Shown here piece after piece: positions 11,556 through 23,569 of a stretch of DNA of 64,000 nucleotides (position 1 is its first letter; the number at the start of each line of letters is the position of its first letter). Both the position numbers and the translations under genes were made by a program. The stretch comes from Isoetes taiwanensis (taxonomy: Eukaryota > Streptophyta > Lycopodiopsida > Isoetales > Isoetaceae). The stretch lies in contig JAJEKV010000092.1 of the NCBI GenBank assembly GCA_021234155.1, forward strand, positions 2,866,561-2,930,560, written 5' to 3'. The notes beneath the pieces are model-generated. The model made no database searches, was not told where the DNA came from, and was given only the letters and a program-made list of their open reading frames with translations.

Positions 11556-13249
11556 AACGTTCTGAAAATGCCAAACCTTAGTTATAACATACTAGAAAAA
11601 GTGCCCAGTTGTTGGGCCAGATTGATTAACATCAAAAATTAATAAGAGCAATGTGGTTCAAACTCTTGGGCTTCATCCTACTACAACCCTTGAAACTATA
11701 CCTTGATATTATGGCATTGATTTCCTAAAAGCATACTTATTTCTAAACTTGTCAATATATTCTTCAAACAATGTCTCCTCGATTTTTAATGAATCGTATC
11801 TAGCACACCCATGTGTCAATATAAAGCTAAAGTAATGATATCCTTGATTTTACCTCACTCATACTCGTGATATAACATCCTTTTTGTATAAGGTTAGCAT
11901 TGCCATATTTATTCTTAGCAAAGATGTCCATGCCCGGTATTTTTATTATGTATAGCAAATTTGTTGAGAATTTTATAATGTCCTCAACTATAATGGGATG
12001 ATATATTGTGAGTCTATTCAAGTATCTTTGACCTTCAATTTTTTCAAGATTTGTGCACTTGGGATTATGGCTTTTACCATTCAATTCGCTAATTCGAATA
12101 CATTAGCTAGCAAAGGGGCAATATTGTGGATGCATATAAGCTTGCAATATTTTATGCTTTTGTATTTGTGTCTTTTGCTCAACGACTTTCGCAGTTCTGC
12201 ACTTCATTCGGCACAAGAGACATGCAACACAAATGGACATGTTGCAAAGTTCAGTGAATTTTAGTGGCCCCGACAGGTCATTTTGCTTCAAATTATCTGT
12301 TTTGGCAAAACTCCATGGCCGGCTTGATAGGATAGGTAGCTATGTCGCAGATGCAAATTAAGCCTTTAGCATTAAAGTTCTATGGATGTAGGAGATTAAC
12401 TTAGAAAATGGCAATTTCAAGCATAGTTTATTTACTTAAAGAATAATAATTTTGCTATATCCTTATGGGTCTTTATCAAAGTCTGTACTTACTTATTAGT
12501 ATATTAATTACCTATCAAATATAGCGATTCTTGGTAAATGAATAGTTTAACTTTAGTAGAAAGAATTAGATTGCGCTCACCTCATATGATTTGACCTAGA
12601 TCTATTAAGGTAAGTACCTGCTTTTTGTACTTTCCAATCCAAGTACCTTCTTGGAAAGCTCTCTCTGGGATCTTTTCTGATGTATGACATGCCCACGTTT
12701 GGTTAATTAATCTTTCGGGTCAAAACAAAAATCGAGCGGTTTGATAGGATTTCACACCTACCAGTTGATTAATAAATGAGTTGCACATAAGCATAGTGAT
12801 TTTCCCTTGGGTTGGCCAGTTCCAGGTTTACTGGTTCTATTTGGTCTAAGCATCATCTCGACAGAAGATATTTACTTGCTTCGATTGAAAATGTCTATTA
12901 TGAAGCTCAGATTTCCCTTGTTTAGCACATCCTGCATCCAGCATGATACTTACCATGAACTCATAAACTTAAGACTATGGCAAGGGAGACCTACAAAGCC
13001 AAGAACATGATATAACATCCATGAAGGCCTTTGGAAAACCCTATGATTCTACCATTGAACCATACTTCCTTGTTGCACCCTTGTATAGAACCTTAACGAC
13101 CTAGATTTCGCAAAATGCGGAATGCGATAGCTTCGAGATACAGCTCGATACGACTTTGTTTAATCTAGATGCTCACATTCAATGGCTTCCATCAAATCCC
13201 TATTAGGATTCAAATGATCCGGTCAATGCCACTATCATAGGGACATCCA
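11556..13249. other. AT-rich stretch with no recognisable gene
   Basis: Short open frames on both strands lack domain signatures, and no inverted or long direct repeats were seen. Confidence 0.5.
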
Positions 13250-14098
13250 TTCAATTGTCTTTTCGAAGTCGGATACAACTCTTGAAGCTAGTGCTTGAGT
13301 CAGGAAGTAATATTAGTGTGTCACCATCAGTGTCTGTCACAATGCCTACGTATGTGGATAGGGTAGACATGTCCGTACAGACTTTTATTGAGGAATTGTT
13401 CACTGAACAAGCAGATAATCCTACTTTTGAGACATGTAGGCCACTAGAGGATGATCCATCACACACCGCCCTCGAGCATGTTTGTCGACATTGAGGAGAC
13501 GAGGAGGTTGTCTTTGCTCTGAGATGAGGCACAACATTTTCTTATTGAGGTGATGGACATACAGACAGATGGCATCATCTTGGCACATCGGGTAGGAGCA
13601 GCATGACCTCACTATCCTCATCACCTCCTAGTCCATTTCAGAGATGCTATTTATAAGCTGCATATACTAAGCATGACAGTCATCTAAAAGAGACCACCTT
13701 TTTCGTTCAAGAGGATCTAACTCCAACACAACCTTGCAGATGGAAAAAGGAATTATGTCGGATATGAGAAGCTCACCTGCAATGAAAGTGGGCAATATAC
13801 ATAGGAGGTCAGGCAATCATTAGGGATTAGTGGCCTTCTGATCCATGATAGTTTTTGTATAGTCGTGTTCTTTTTTATGTTGTTATTTCTATTTGCTCTT
13901 GTGTTTTATGATGGTAGTAAAGCCTGATTTGATTGTCTGGCCTAAGGGCCAAGTCATATTTTCATCTAGGTTTTGCCCAAGCTTTCTAATGTTTCCATTA
14001 TGTTTGATGATGTTTTGAGTCTGTTCTAGTCCATTATATGGGTCCCATGACCCATTGGTCTCTATGGACGTTAAAAAATCTATTCTATTCTATTCTTT
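13250..14098 (+). mobile_element. Non-LTR retroposon 3' end with (TATTC) tail
   Basis: The right end is diagnostic: CCCATTGGTCTCTATGGACG then TTAAAAAATC and tandem TATTC units. The same end, with a different microsatellite, occurs at 15,031, 29,096, 31,710 (minus), 35,940 and 49,247. A 79-codon open frame at 13,255-13,494 may be remnant coding sequence but has no recognisable domain. The left boundary is a guess. Confidence 0.55.
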
Positions 14099-14429
14099 GA
14101 GTCTATAGATTTACAGCTTTAGTTGGTAATTTACATGGGTATATAATTTTGAGGGTGTTACAAATGAGATTATTGGTGTGTTTCTACCTAAAGTTATTGT
14201 TTGTCTAAATTTGGTCACTTCAAGAGATAGAACTTTGAAGAAGGAATCGCCATTTGGATTAGATCTATGTTAGGAGAAAATAGAAAAAATTGGCCATTTC
14301 ATACTCCACTCAAATAGATCATATAAAGAATGACCAATTCATTGCACCTTAGAAACTTTTTGAGTGCTTAAAATTTCCTTAAGGTGGCCTAATAATAATA
14401 TTATAATGGATCACTCTGGATCGTAACCA

Positions 14430-15095
14430 ATGGCGGATAATGTGGGGATGGTAGCTTGCTCAACTCAAACCTCTTATGAGCACTTGATGCAAGATGATGA
14501 GAATTTGCAAGTCATTTGCAAACCCAAAATGACATGTCATTACATTCATGGATTGTCGATGTTACTGAGGAGGCGAGGATTGTTTCAAATGGAGGAGGTC
14601 ACACATTTCTTCATGAATGTCATGCACATACATGTTGATGGTATTATAAGTGCTGTTAGCATGGGAGCCACCTGGCCAGATCGCCCTCATCATCTTTTAG
14701 TGCGCTTTAAACACACTTTTTCGACTATGTGTTCCCCATCACGACAATCACTTATAGGGCACTAATTATTCAGTACAGGAAGATCTCACTCCATTTTAGC
14801 TCAATAAAAAGGAAGAAGAGCTAGCCAAGATGAGACTAGCAAGATAGCAAAAGAAATGTGATGTCGAGGAGGCATGGCTATCACCTCGATCATTGGTCTT
14901 CCGATCCTTGACTAGTTATATGTAGCCTTGTCTTCTTCTTTGTTCATGTGGGAGTTGTCTTCTAGTTTTCTTTGTTTTTTTCTTTTGGTTTTAGTTTTGT
15001 GTTGAGCTTCATGCCCGTGTCCTTATCGTCCCATGGCCGCTTGTGGTCTCCGTGGATGTAAAAATTTCTTATCTTATCTTGTCTTATTTTAATCT
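14430..15095 (+). mobile_element. Second non-LTR retroposon 3' end with (TTATC) tail
   Basis: It ends GTGGTCTCCGTGGATGTAAA followed by TTATC units. The preceding 400 bp align loosely with 13,640-14,097, including a 'TTCCGATCCTTGA / TTCTGATCCATGA' landmark, so the two copies are related. A 111-codon open frame (14,430-14,765) precedes the tail. I cannot assign it to a protein family. The left boundary is uncertain. Confidence 0.5.
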
Positions 15096-15392
15096 TTACA
15101 ACCTCAGTCATTCTATAATCTTGGTACTATTACTTAAACCTTCATCTATATATTTAGATCTTTTGATTTTGATGATTGTGCAACTCATCAATTGAACACT
15201 ATACCCAAAGAGGTTATTGCATCGAATGGATGTTCTAAACCGCTCTGACAAAACTAAAGATTTGTTTAATATGAGAACCATAGCATACACAAAGGAGTAA
15301 TTTTAGCATAGTGATTGCCTACTTGGTGGCCTTAAACAATTAGCTCTACAATTCTAATCCATCTATTGTTGTAGTAAAGTCGTCACTTCATT

Positions 15393-15428
15393 TCTTTATC
15401 TTTATCTTTATCTTTATCTTTATCTTCA
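15393..15428. repeat. (TTTATC)n microsatellite
   Basis: About six units of TTTATC, directly followed by the dispersed repeat at 15,440. Confidence 0.85.
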
Positions 15429-15439
15429 TCAGATCCTTT

Positions 15440-15685
15440 TTGGGTTGCCCCTATGAGGCCAAACCCTGGTTTATGTGGGTGTGTGGCCAAACCCCGTTTA
15501 TGTGGGTGTGTGGCATATCCGGTATATGCTAGAAATATACCTGTGATATGTTTGGTGATTGCTCCAAACCCATTGTCCCCAGAAATTGGCGGTCACTGCG
15601 TTGGATTGCGGATGTTCCAAACCGATTAACCGGTTAATCGGGATGGCGTACCAAGCCTCGAATTTGATGAATATGGCGGTGGTAT
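15440..15685. repeat. Dispersed repeat, copy 1 of 2
   Basis: It shares with 16,225-16,440 the order GGCATATCC, ATATGCT, AAACCCATTG, GCGGATGTTCC, GATGGCG, CTTCGAAT-type end and TGATGAATA. It contains a local palindrome, CCGATTAACCGGTTAATCGG. Size and repetition suggest a SINE-like or terminal repeat, but no clear A/B box pair was found. Confidence 0.6.
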
Positions 15686-16224
15686 TCTCCTCTATCTTCT
15701 ATCATTCATCAAAATAAAATCGATGAAGTGTAAATCTTGAAATGACCAAGCTACGATTTTTTTCTCTAACAGAGCAATAGTTGGCGGTGCAGAAACCCTC
15801 AACCCTTTTTCGTAAGCTTCAAGAACATTTCTTTTCTTTAAACAAAATTTCCTAAAGCAAGATATTTTCAATCGTGGATGTGGAAGCAAGATTTCCATGC
15901 ATTTTTTATTCTTCCTCATTCCCACCCCCGGTCTCTCGCTATAGGTTTAAGAATCTAAGAGGATTGATCCATGGCTTAGGGTTTTTGCTATTGTATCTCA
16001 TCACGATGCTTTCAGACTTTTAGAGCCGTCATCTTTGAAGGTGTTAGAGGAACCAACTACGGGCAACGCCATGCACACATTTACTCAGTATAAATACTAA
16101 AGACAAAATAAGATGATAGTTTGCGCAATCTTGTCCCACCCATTTCTTATGTTTCACCACATTTGTTGTATGCCCTTAGATGTAAAATTAGTTAACTTTT
16201 GTTTTTTTTTTTTTTTTTAATGCG

Positions 16225-16440
16225 GATTTGTTTTGGGTTAAGGGGAAACCCCTCGCTTATATGGAGTTTGTGGCATATCCCGGGTACATCTTAATATACC
16301 GGGATATGCTGGTGGATCTTGTAAACCCATTGCTCCCCGTGAACCGGTCACTGTGTTACGGATCGCGGATGTTCCAACAGTGGTAACTGGATGGCGATCC
16401 CAGCTTCGAATCTGATGAATAAGAACACATATTGGTTCGA
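16225..16440. repeat. Dispersed repeat, copy 2 of 2
   Basis: It is a direct-orientation relative of the 15,440 copy, preceded by a T-run at 16,202-16,218. If read on the minus strand the T-run would be a poly(A) tail, which would make this a retroposon. Confidence 0.6.
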
Positions 16441-17520
16441 GTACCCTACCATTTAGACAACTTACATCCTCGTAATTTTCTTCTCATGGTTGATCCTTGT
16501 ACCTGCCTTTGGTTGCTCGACAGGGACGGCTTGGACCATTGTGAACCTGATCCATTTTGGGGTAAGTGAGTTTCCTCGAGGGATTTAGGAGAATTGATGA
16601 TTTCTTTGCATTTTCCGTTCCTATATCAGCCTTTGGTTGCTAGACGGTGCCGGCAAAGCATAAATTTGGTTTGAGGTATTGTATGTAGTTAGTATACTGG
16701 GTTCTGGTGTTGTGCATGTCTTCAGGAAATTTGCATAAATAAAAATGCTTTTATAAGCCTTTTATAAGCTGTTTGTGATCATAATAGAAAGACAATAGAG
16801 CAAGGGATTATGTTTATGAGCAGCCTTGCAATACATGCTTAAGGTTGTGGACAATAGTGAATTATAGTTGGTGGTCTTATGAAATATATATATGGGAGCA
16901 TATAATGGATTGAAGAATAGTAGCTGATTTATATATGCAGGTGTTCTGATATAGTAAGCAAGTTTATAGTAGCGATAAACATGTCATTATTACATGTTTG
17001 ATAATAGGTCCTTTGGCATTTGTTCTAAAGGAAGCCCCAAAAGGATCGAATATCAATGGAATTGACTACTCACAGAATGCTAGTCCTTACTTGAATGTCC
17101 GTATATCTTTGCCATTTGAAATACATATTCTTCAATGACATTTCGTTATACCACATTATACAAAATCTGGCCAGTGCCTATATCAAAAGTTTGAAAGGCA
17201 GGAAAGTTGTTAAAAGAGATTTATTATCCTAGACAGTAGAATGGCCACGTATGTGAGAATAATGATGACATAAAATGAAATGGTTTTTGAAAAGTCAAAC
17301 TTACTTACCACTGTAGCCTTTCTATTTGCTTGCGTCCATTTTTACGCTCTTTTTAAATATGTGGCGAAGCTATCAGTCGAAGCCACTAGACGATGCCGAA
17401 GTGATCTTTTGCATTAGTCAGGCCGGCATTTCAGTTCTTGATTATTTTTTTTCGTTATTAATTATTTGATTTGGATATGGCAGATACTCGACTTGTTTGG
17501 CTCTGAGGTAGTTTATTAGT
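16441..17520. other. Non-coding stretch
   Basis: AT-rich with no coding or repeat signature recognised. Confidence 0.5.
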
Positions 17521-18116
17521 TTGCTTCAATGGCATTCAAGATTGTAGAGGACACAGTGTCAAGCTAGTTTCCGGATGAATTATGGTTCCCAGATGATGAT
17601 GTAGTGGCGACACTCACAAACAAAGACTTCGCAGTACACGTTCTAGAAAAGACCGAGGTATATCTTTTGCTACTAAAAATAAGCCAAAATTGTCCTCGTT
17701 TCTCACCTTCTCTTATACAACTTTCCACCAATCAAACATTCTTGGATGTACGAGTCTCAGGCACATTGAGATGGAATATAACTAGTGACAACAAGGTCGT
17801 CAAGACGTGCAATGCTTGCAACAAGGTAGTGTTGGACAGTCTCTGCGACACATGTGAGGATGATGACATGGCAGATGAGTTAACAATGTTCGGCGACATC
17901 GATACTGTATCCAAGACGCTACATGTCACAATGGTAAGAGCATTGCTTATGGTAGGAGCATTGCTTGACAAATTTCTCGGTTACCCATTAGGAGGCGCAT
18001 TAGCTACAATGAAGACACATCCTCAATCATTGCGCCAAAGCGTACTGAAGAGCCGGGATAAATGCACGTTCGAGCTCAACCACGGACTCCAAATTATTGC
18101 CATCGACAGGACCTAG
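17521..18116 (+). CDS. Possible exon(s) of an unknown protein with paired CxxC motifs
   Basis: An open frame of 170 codons from 17,604 is preceded by in-frame-looking text (ELWFPDDDVVATLTNKDF) interrupted upstream by a stop. Two cysteine pairs, CNAC and CDTC, lie 10 residues apart (about residues 69-85), followed by acidic EDDDMADE and FGDIDTVSKTLHVT. The pair could bind zinc, as in ribbon domains of nucleic-acid-binding proteins. Candidate splice donors (GAG/GTATAT near 17,661 and ATG/GTAAGA near 17,935) mean the real exons may be shorter than the open frame. I do not recognise the family. It could be a gene fragment carried by a transposon. Confidence 0.35.
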
Positions 18117-18694
18117 GCTCACAACACGGCCCATAACTATTGAGCAACAAAAGACATGCCTTCGCATTTCTAAGCAACTTTACGTATCCTCAACAAAATT
18201 GACATACAAAACAATTCACAATTCCTAAGTTCTTTTGCGTCCCACCCCCCTTCTTATTTCTCTATTTGGATTCTTCATACATTGTTTCGTATGTTATCAA
18301 GTATCAAACACTCCATGCTATCAATAAAGTCATAGTATCAAGTACTCTATTGTCTAAGTAGCAATTTGATAAGATTGTCAAAACATGACTTTGAACTATG
18401 ATTTAAGTCACTTCACAAAACATGTATTTCCATTCTGTCCTCTATTAGACTTCTCCTTATGCTTCCATACCGAGCACCACATACCAATACGTGACACTCA
18501 AACCCCAAAGTCCATGTGTCCTGGGTACCATCACCTTCACAAAATGTCAATGTTTTAAAGTAGCAATTGATTGTAAAAACATAACTTTCAAGTATGATTT
18601 AAGCCACCTCAACCTCCGGCCATGGAGGGCAACCCTCCGTGCGCAGCACCTTGTTTCATTTTGTTTTTGTTATTAAAATCGAGTGACCAATTTT

Positions 18695-19290
18695 GCCACA
18701 ACACCGACACTTTTTAGTCTTTCCATCAACCATGTTTCAACTACCATTCACACTTACTGATTAGTATTTGTGCTCTCTACTTTTATCTTAAATATGTGGT
18801 TGGGTGGTTTGGCTCTAGTGGACATTTTCTCCACTGAGTTTTTAGTCCCATATGTACTCTCTCCATTCTTTTGTTTCTACTGCCATTCATACTTTTCCCT
18901 TTGAATAAATAATGCCTATTGGTCTTGCAATGCCCTCTTTAATATTTACATTGGCGGGAAGCAAGCAGGACTTTTGCTTCGTGAAGCTAGCCAATTTTGC
19001 TCTAACATTCACACTTTTAGGCTTTCCCCAACCATGTCTCAATTGCCATTCACACTTACTCATGAGTATTTGTGCTATCTGTATATTTGTGCTCTTTTTT
19101 TTTGTCTTTGCGTATGTGGTTGGATGGTTTTGCTCTAGTGGACATTTTTCTCCCACTGAGTTTTTTAGTCCCCATATACTCTTTCTATCATCTTTTGTTT
19201 ATACTGCTATCTGTACTTTCCCCCCTTTCTTCCTTTGAACAAATAATGCCTATCTTGGTCTTACAATGTCTCTTTAATATTTTAGTTCTT
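18695..19290 (+). repeat. Diverged tandem duplication, period about 290 bp
   Basis: Two direct copies (18,695-18,945 and 18,989-19,285) share CAACCATGT, CATTCACACTTACT, GTATTTGTGCT, GGCTCTAGTGGACATTTT-type text, CACTGAGTTTTTAGTCC and AATAATGCCTAT. No protein is conserved between the copies, so it appears to be non-coding. Confidence 0.75.
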
Positions 19291-19719
19291 CATTGTTATA
19301 TTGACCAAGTATCACATATAGGACCTACTTCGTGAAGCACAAAGCAATGCTATTGCGGTGATCATGCAAGTGAATGCACAAATTTCTTGGCATTGCACAT
19401 GTAAATGGTTGCAAATCTAATGCTTTTGCACATCAATTGTTCTCTCAGTTGTCTCAACATTATCGTCGCACATCATACCAACAAGCAGATGTAGTGTACA
19501 AACATCAAAACACACAAGAAACCAACACAGAAACAAAACCAAGCATTGATCAGGAAACCAATATAAACGCGTCCACATAACAACCATTCATGAGGTAAAT
19601 TGATAGCACCTTTAACCCTAACTCCAGAGGGGCAACCATACTTTTGTTGTGGCGTGTAAGAGTTAGGTCCATAGTGACCTTCCAGGAGCCACACAAATCT
19701 ATATCTGACAACAACATGA

Positions 19720-19760
19720 GAATTGAATTGAATTGTCTTTTATCGTCCACGGAGCCGAGA
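19720..19760 (-). mobile_element. Retroposon 3' end with GAATT-type tail (minus strand)
   Basis: GAATTGAATTG is followed by TCTTTTATCGTCCACGGAG, the reverse complement of the CTCCGTGGACGATAAAA end seen in the LINE at 31.7 kb. The body to the right (to about 20,000) shows no reverse transcriptase. It is a short, 5'-truncated copy just upstream of the gene at 20.1 kb. Confidence 0.55.
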
Positions 19761-20105
19761 TGGAAATACTTTTTACGTGGTGAGAGAAAAGATAAGTGGT
19801 GTAGTCCAAAACACACAGTGCCACACAAAGTCTGAATCTGGAGCCATGCAGCCATGGTTGAATGATAAGGTGGCTATATGGTTAATATTCCAGTCTTGAA
19901 TTGGCAGTCAAAAACCATATGTAGCATACTATTTCCATCCTCTTTGCATTTTTGGTATCCCCTTGTTTGTCCATCATCAGAAGATGGAAGCATGTCCTAA
20001 TAATAGCCACCATGATCTTCCCGTGTTTTGCCTCCATATAATTCAGATGTATGTCTGATTCAAGAGCAGAATCAGACGTGATTCTTCATCCCAAGCTTCC
20101 AATCC

Positions 20106-23100
20106 ATGGCTTCTCGTAAACCATCATCCCGGCGAATTGATGGCCCAAACTGGGCTCTTCTTGCTGGCGGAGCACTGGCCACTGCCATGTCGGTGCTGAT
20201 TGGGAGAATACGAAGGAATCCAGCTTACGCACAATCTGACTCTTCGGCTATCCAAGGTAATGAGGCTTAAATAATATTTCTTTGGAACTGTCAGGTTTGT
20301 TTATGAAATCATGCCTTTTGCAGAAAGCGAATCAACAACTCTTAACTCTAGTCTGCAAGCATCTGTATCGAGCACTTGCAGCGATGTTTGTACTGATAGC
20401 TTTTGTTCTGGTAAGATTTAAACTCGAAAATTTGACCAAGTCCTTGTACCCCTACATGGCCCTCTTTAATACGGCAAGACTTTATACGATGAATTTGCAT
20501 GTTTTTTCCGTAGAAGATCATTTTAATCAAGTTCTTATCCCGGGATTTCATTATTTTCTATGTGCTTAGTCTCAAAACTGTGTGCTTTGGGGATGTTTCA
20601 TTCATGATATAGTTAAACCGGGAAGCGTCTTTATCTCGTCTCATTTAGACATTCCTGAGAAATTAACGTTGCAAATGGAAATGCATAGTATAAAAGGAGC
20701 TCAATTTGTCTTTCTCGAGTGCTCATTTTCTTCATTTATGATGCCATCCATTTCCTCTCAAAGATATCTTAGATGGATTGTAGGAGTTGAAACACAGGCA
20801 TGCATTTAAATCAAATTATAATGACATGGACGGATATACATTCTAGGACATTCACTGAGCTATTTACGTTCTGAATGGGAAAAAGAGTGGCACATTTAAA
20901 ACGAAATAAAGCAACAGAATGAGACAAACTATGCCAGAGTTCTTCATTTTGCTGTCTTTGTATCTTATATTTTGTTTGCTTGTTGCCAGGTCTCGAGTCA
21001 AGGTCATATAGGTCAAGTGATGGACAGTTTGGATGTGGCAAAGGAATTGCAGTTTTAAGCATGTCGTTTGATGAGCACGAGGAAGCAAGTGGGATATCTT
21101 CTTTGTCACCTCACATCAATTGTAGAAAGACAATCAATGTGAATGTAGGTTCATTGCAGCGGAAAAATACACCAGGGTGTTTAGATTGTTCTGAGAACCA
21201 TAATAAGGTTCATAAGCTAAAGAAGCAGTTGAAAGGTAGGGACCAGATGATCATGGAAATGCAAGAAAAACTCTTAGAACAAGGTCGAACTATACATCTC
21301 TACCAATTTCGTATGGCTGAATTAGAAAGGCAGCTCAAAGAAGCTAATAGATCAATTTATCAGGCAGATCAAATAGTTCAGTGCTTGCATAATGCATTTG
21401 GGACTGGTTCACACTCAGTTGCAGCTGATTCAAATAGGGTTTTAGAAATGAAAAGCCCCCGTGAAAATGATCACAACGCAGATGCTTCAAACGTGTCATC
21501 TGGAGGAGATGAAGATTCAGATGTTATGTCAAAATCTGAAGATTCAGATGGCATAGCTGTACCTAAAGAAGAGAAAGACTGTCTGTCTATGGAAGTAGAT
21601 CAGGACAATGATACCCAGAAATTAAGCTTTTTGGAATTCCAGTTAGCCAAAGCTAGAAGTTTAGCCGAGGAGAAGGCATATCTACTACGGGCATCTGAAA
21701 CAGAGAGATTAAGACTAATTGACGCAATCCGTGAGCTAGAGAAAAAACTTGAAATGCAGGTATAGTTTCATGCATGTTTCTTGGATAAACTACACTTGAA
21801 AATTTTCAGCTTCTAATTCAAGTCTGTCTAGAATTTTTAACAATGCCTTTTGGCTATTGAATTTAAATACATTAGCATAAACAGTTAAACTTCTTCTCAT
21901 TGGAAATGGCAGGCTATAGAATTAGAGCAAATAGAAGTTTGTGAAAACGTGGACCACGAGAGTATTCAGTGCCAACATGAAGATACAATGAGCACGAGTC
22001 AGGAATCAGAGAGTCCAAGGTGATTATAGTTTCCTTATCATTTTTTTCTTACTGTAATTTGGTATAAAAGAAAACACCATGCTATAGGATCATATGATAC
22101 GTGCTTCCTGTTGACATTTTTTCCGTTAGTCTGATTTCTTGCACTTGTTTAATTATACATGGGCCATGAATCACAAGGATCAGAGATGTTAGATTGCCTT
22201 TATTTTGCATGAGTTTTAAAGTTTCTAGAGAAAATTAAGAAAGGAAGCAAGTAAAATGCTTCTACACGTCCATAACTCTAGTAAATGTAGTAGGTCTCCA
22301 ATTGTTGCATAGAAAGGCCCTTCTTGTGAGCATTCACGTGGCTGTTTTACGGAATGAACTTTGCAGATACCGTCTGTTAGGCAACTAATATATGCAAATT
22401 AAGTTTCTAGCAAAAGAATATTATAACCAAAATTCAGATATAAGTAAGGCTGTTAATGATGGGGCGTAGTCAAATTGCAAGCCTGAGATCATATTGCACC
22501 CTGCTACTCTTTCGCAACAATTGTTGAGGCAGTAGAGGCTTGTTCTTACGACAGATTTTCAGTTAATCTCCAACATGTTTTCCATTCTTTGTAGGTACAA
22601 GGCATTGGACGATACAGTGGATGAAACCATGTTGCATAGAACAGATCAATTAGCAGATAACCATACAACAAAATCCCCTTTTGCATTCTTGGCTGCAGGG
22701 GATTATAGGTCAAAAGTTGATATGCCTGGAAACTTTTTAATGGCTTCAGAAGGACATGAATACAACCTTTGCAAAAAATGTGGTGCATTGATGGCTTACA
22801 CTCGGCCTAGCACCTGGACACTTGCAGATGTTTTTCACTCCGAGGCATGGAATTACAGTGATAGTAAATTTTGGATTGAAGGTCTTAACAAAGAAGATTA
22901 TTTCAGCAATATACCAGTTACAAGCCAAGACACTAGGGAGGTGCTAAATATCACAGATTTTCTAACTCAAATACAATGTTTGGGCAGAATACTGCGCACT
23001 TATGGTCAAGGGTTAGGCTTGCAATCACCTGGTCCAGATTTGAATAGTTCTCATTATAACTTTAAGGACATTACCTGGAATAAGTCCATTGTGGCTTTGT

Positions 23101-23387
23101 CAGATGATCCAAAAGCAGCAAATCCCAGTCCAAAGCTTTTTCGAAGCCGTTCGTTTCCAGCAATTTCTACTACAGAGGGGATCCAAAATTATGTGCAAAA
23201 TGGAAGCTATCAAGACCCGATTTACCCAAGCTTTGGAACTAAGAGCAACGATGTGGCCATTGATTCTATATCAGTTGATGCGAGCTTGGACGGAATGCTA
23301 GATGACACTTTGGATGATCTTATAAGAGCCTGTCGTGATCCATCCCAGAGCCTCGGATCTGACGATTCTGATTCCTTTTCTAAATGA
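20106..23387 (+). CDS. Plant protein of unknown function: membrane anchor, coiled coils, CxxC pairs (five coding exons)
   Basis: Coding exons 20,106-20,256, 20,324-20,410, 20,990-21,759, 21,913-22,019 and 22,595-23,387 join in phase through GT-AG introns to give 635 residues and a single stop. The start sits in ccATGGC. Residues 13-35 (DGPNW then LLAGGALATAMSVLIG) form a hydrophobic anchor after a basic head. CLDC (143-146) precedes a coiled coil at 149-216; an acidic Ser/Asp stretch spans about 252-288 and a second coiled coil 290-336. CKKC (431-434) is followed by ALMAYTRPSTWTLADVFHSE, probably a conserved module. The C-terminus is acidic (DGMLDDTLDDLI, SDDSDSFSK). The N-terminus resembles, from memory, small plant membrane proteins related to Arabidopsis CCI1, but I cannot confirm this. 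Long uninterrupted exons and consistent splice sites argue for a live gene. Its reaction or partner is unknown. Confidence 0.85.
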
Positions 23388-23569
23388 AATGAATTTAACT
23401 CTCTCTTAACCGCGAAGCGACTGCAAAACAATATCCTTCTATACAATTTCGAAAGAAAAGATGTACATACATATTTATTTTGAAAAATGTCAGACTTGTT
23501 TACCAATTGTCCAAAATGAATAATCAATTGTTTTTAATAATATTAGAGCTTGGATGAGCTTCAAAAATT

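Noticed and set aside
16420-16450. tRNA-like B box (GGTTCGAGTACC)
   Set aside because: No acceptor stem, anticodon loop or A box at the right distance.
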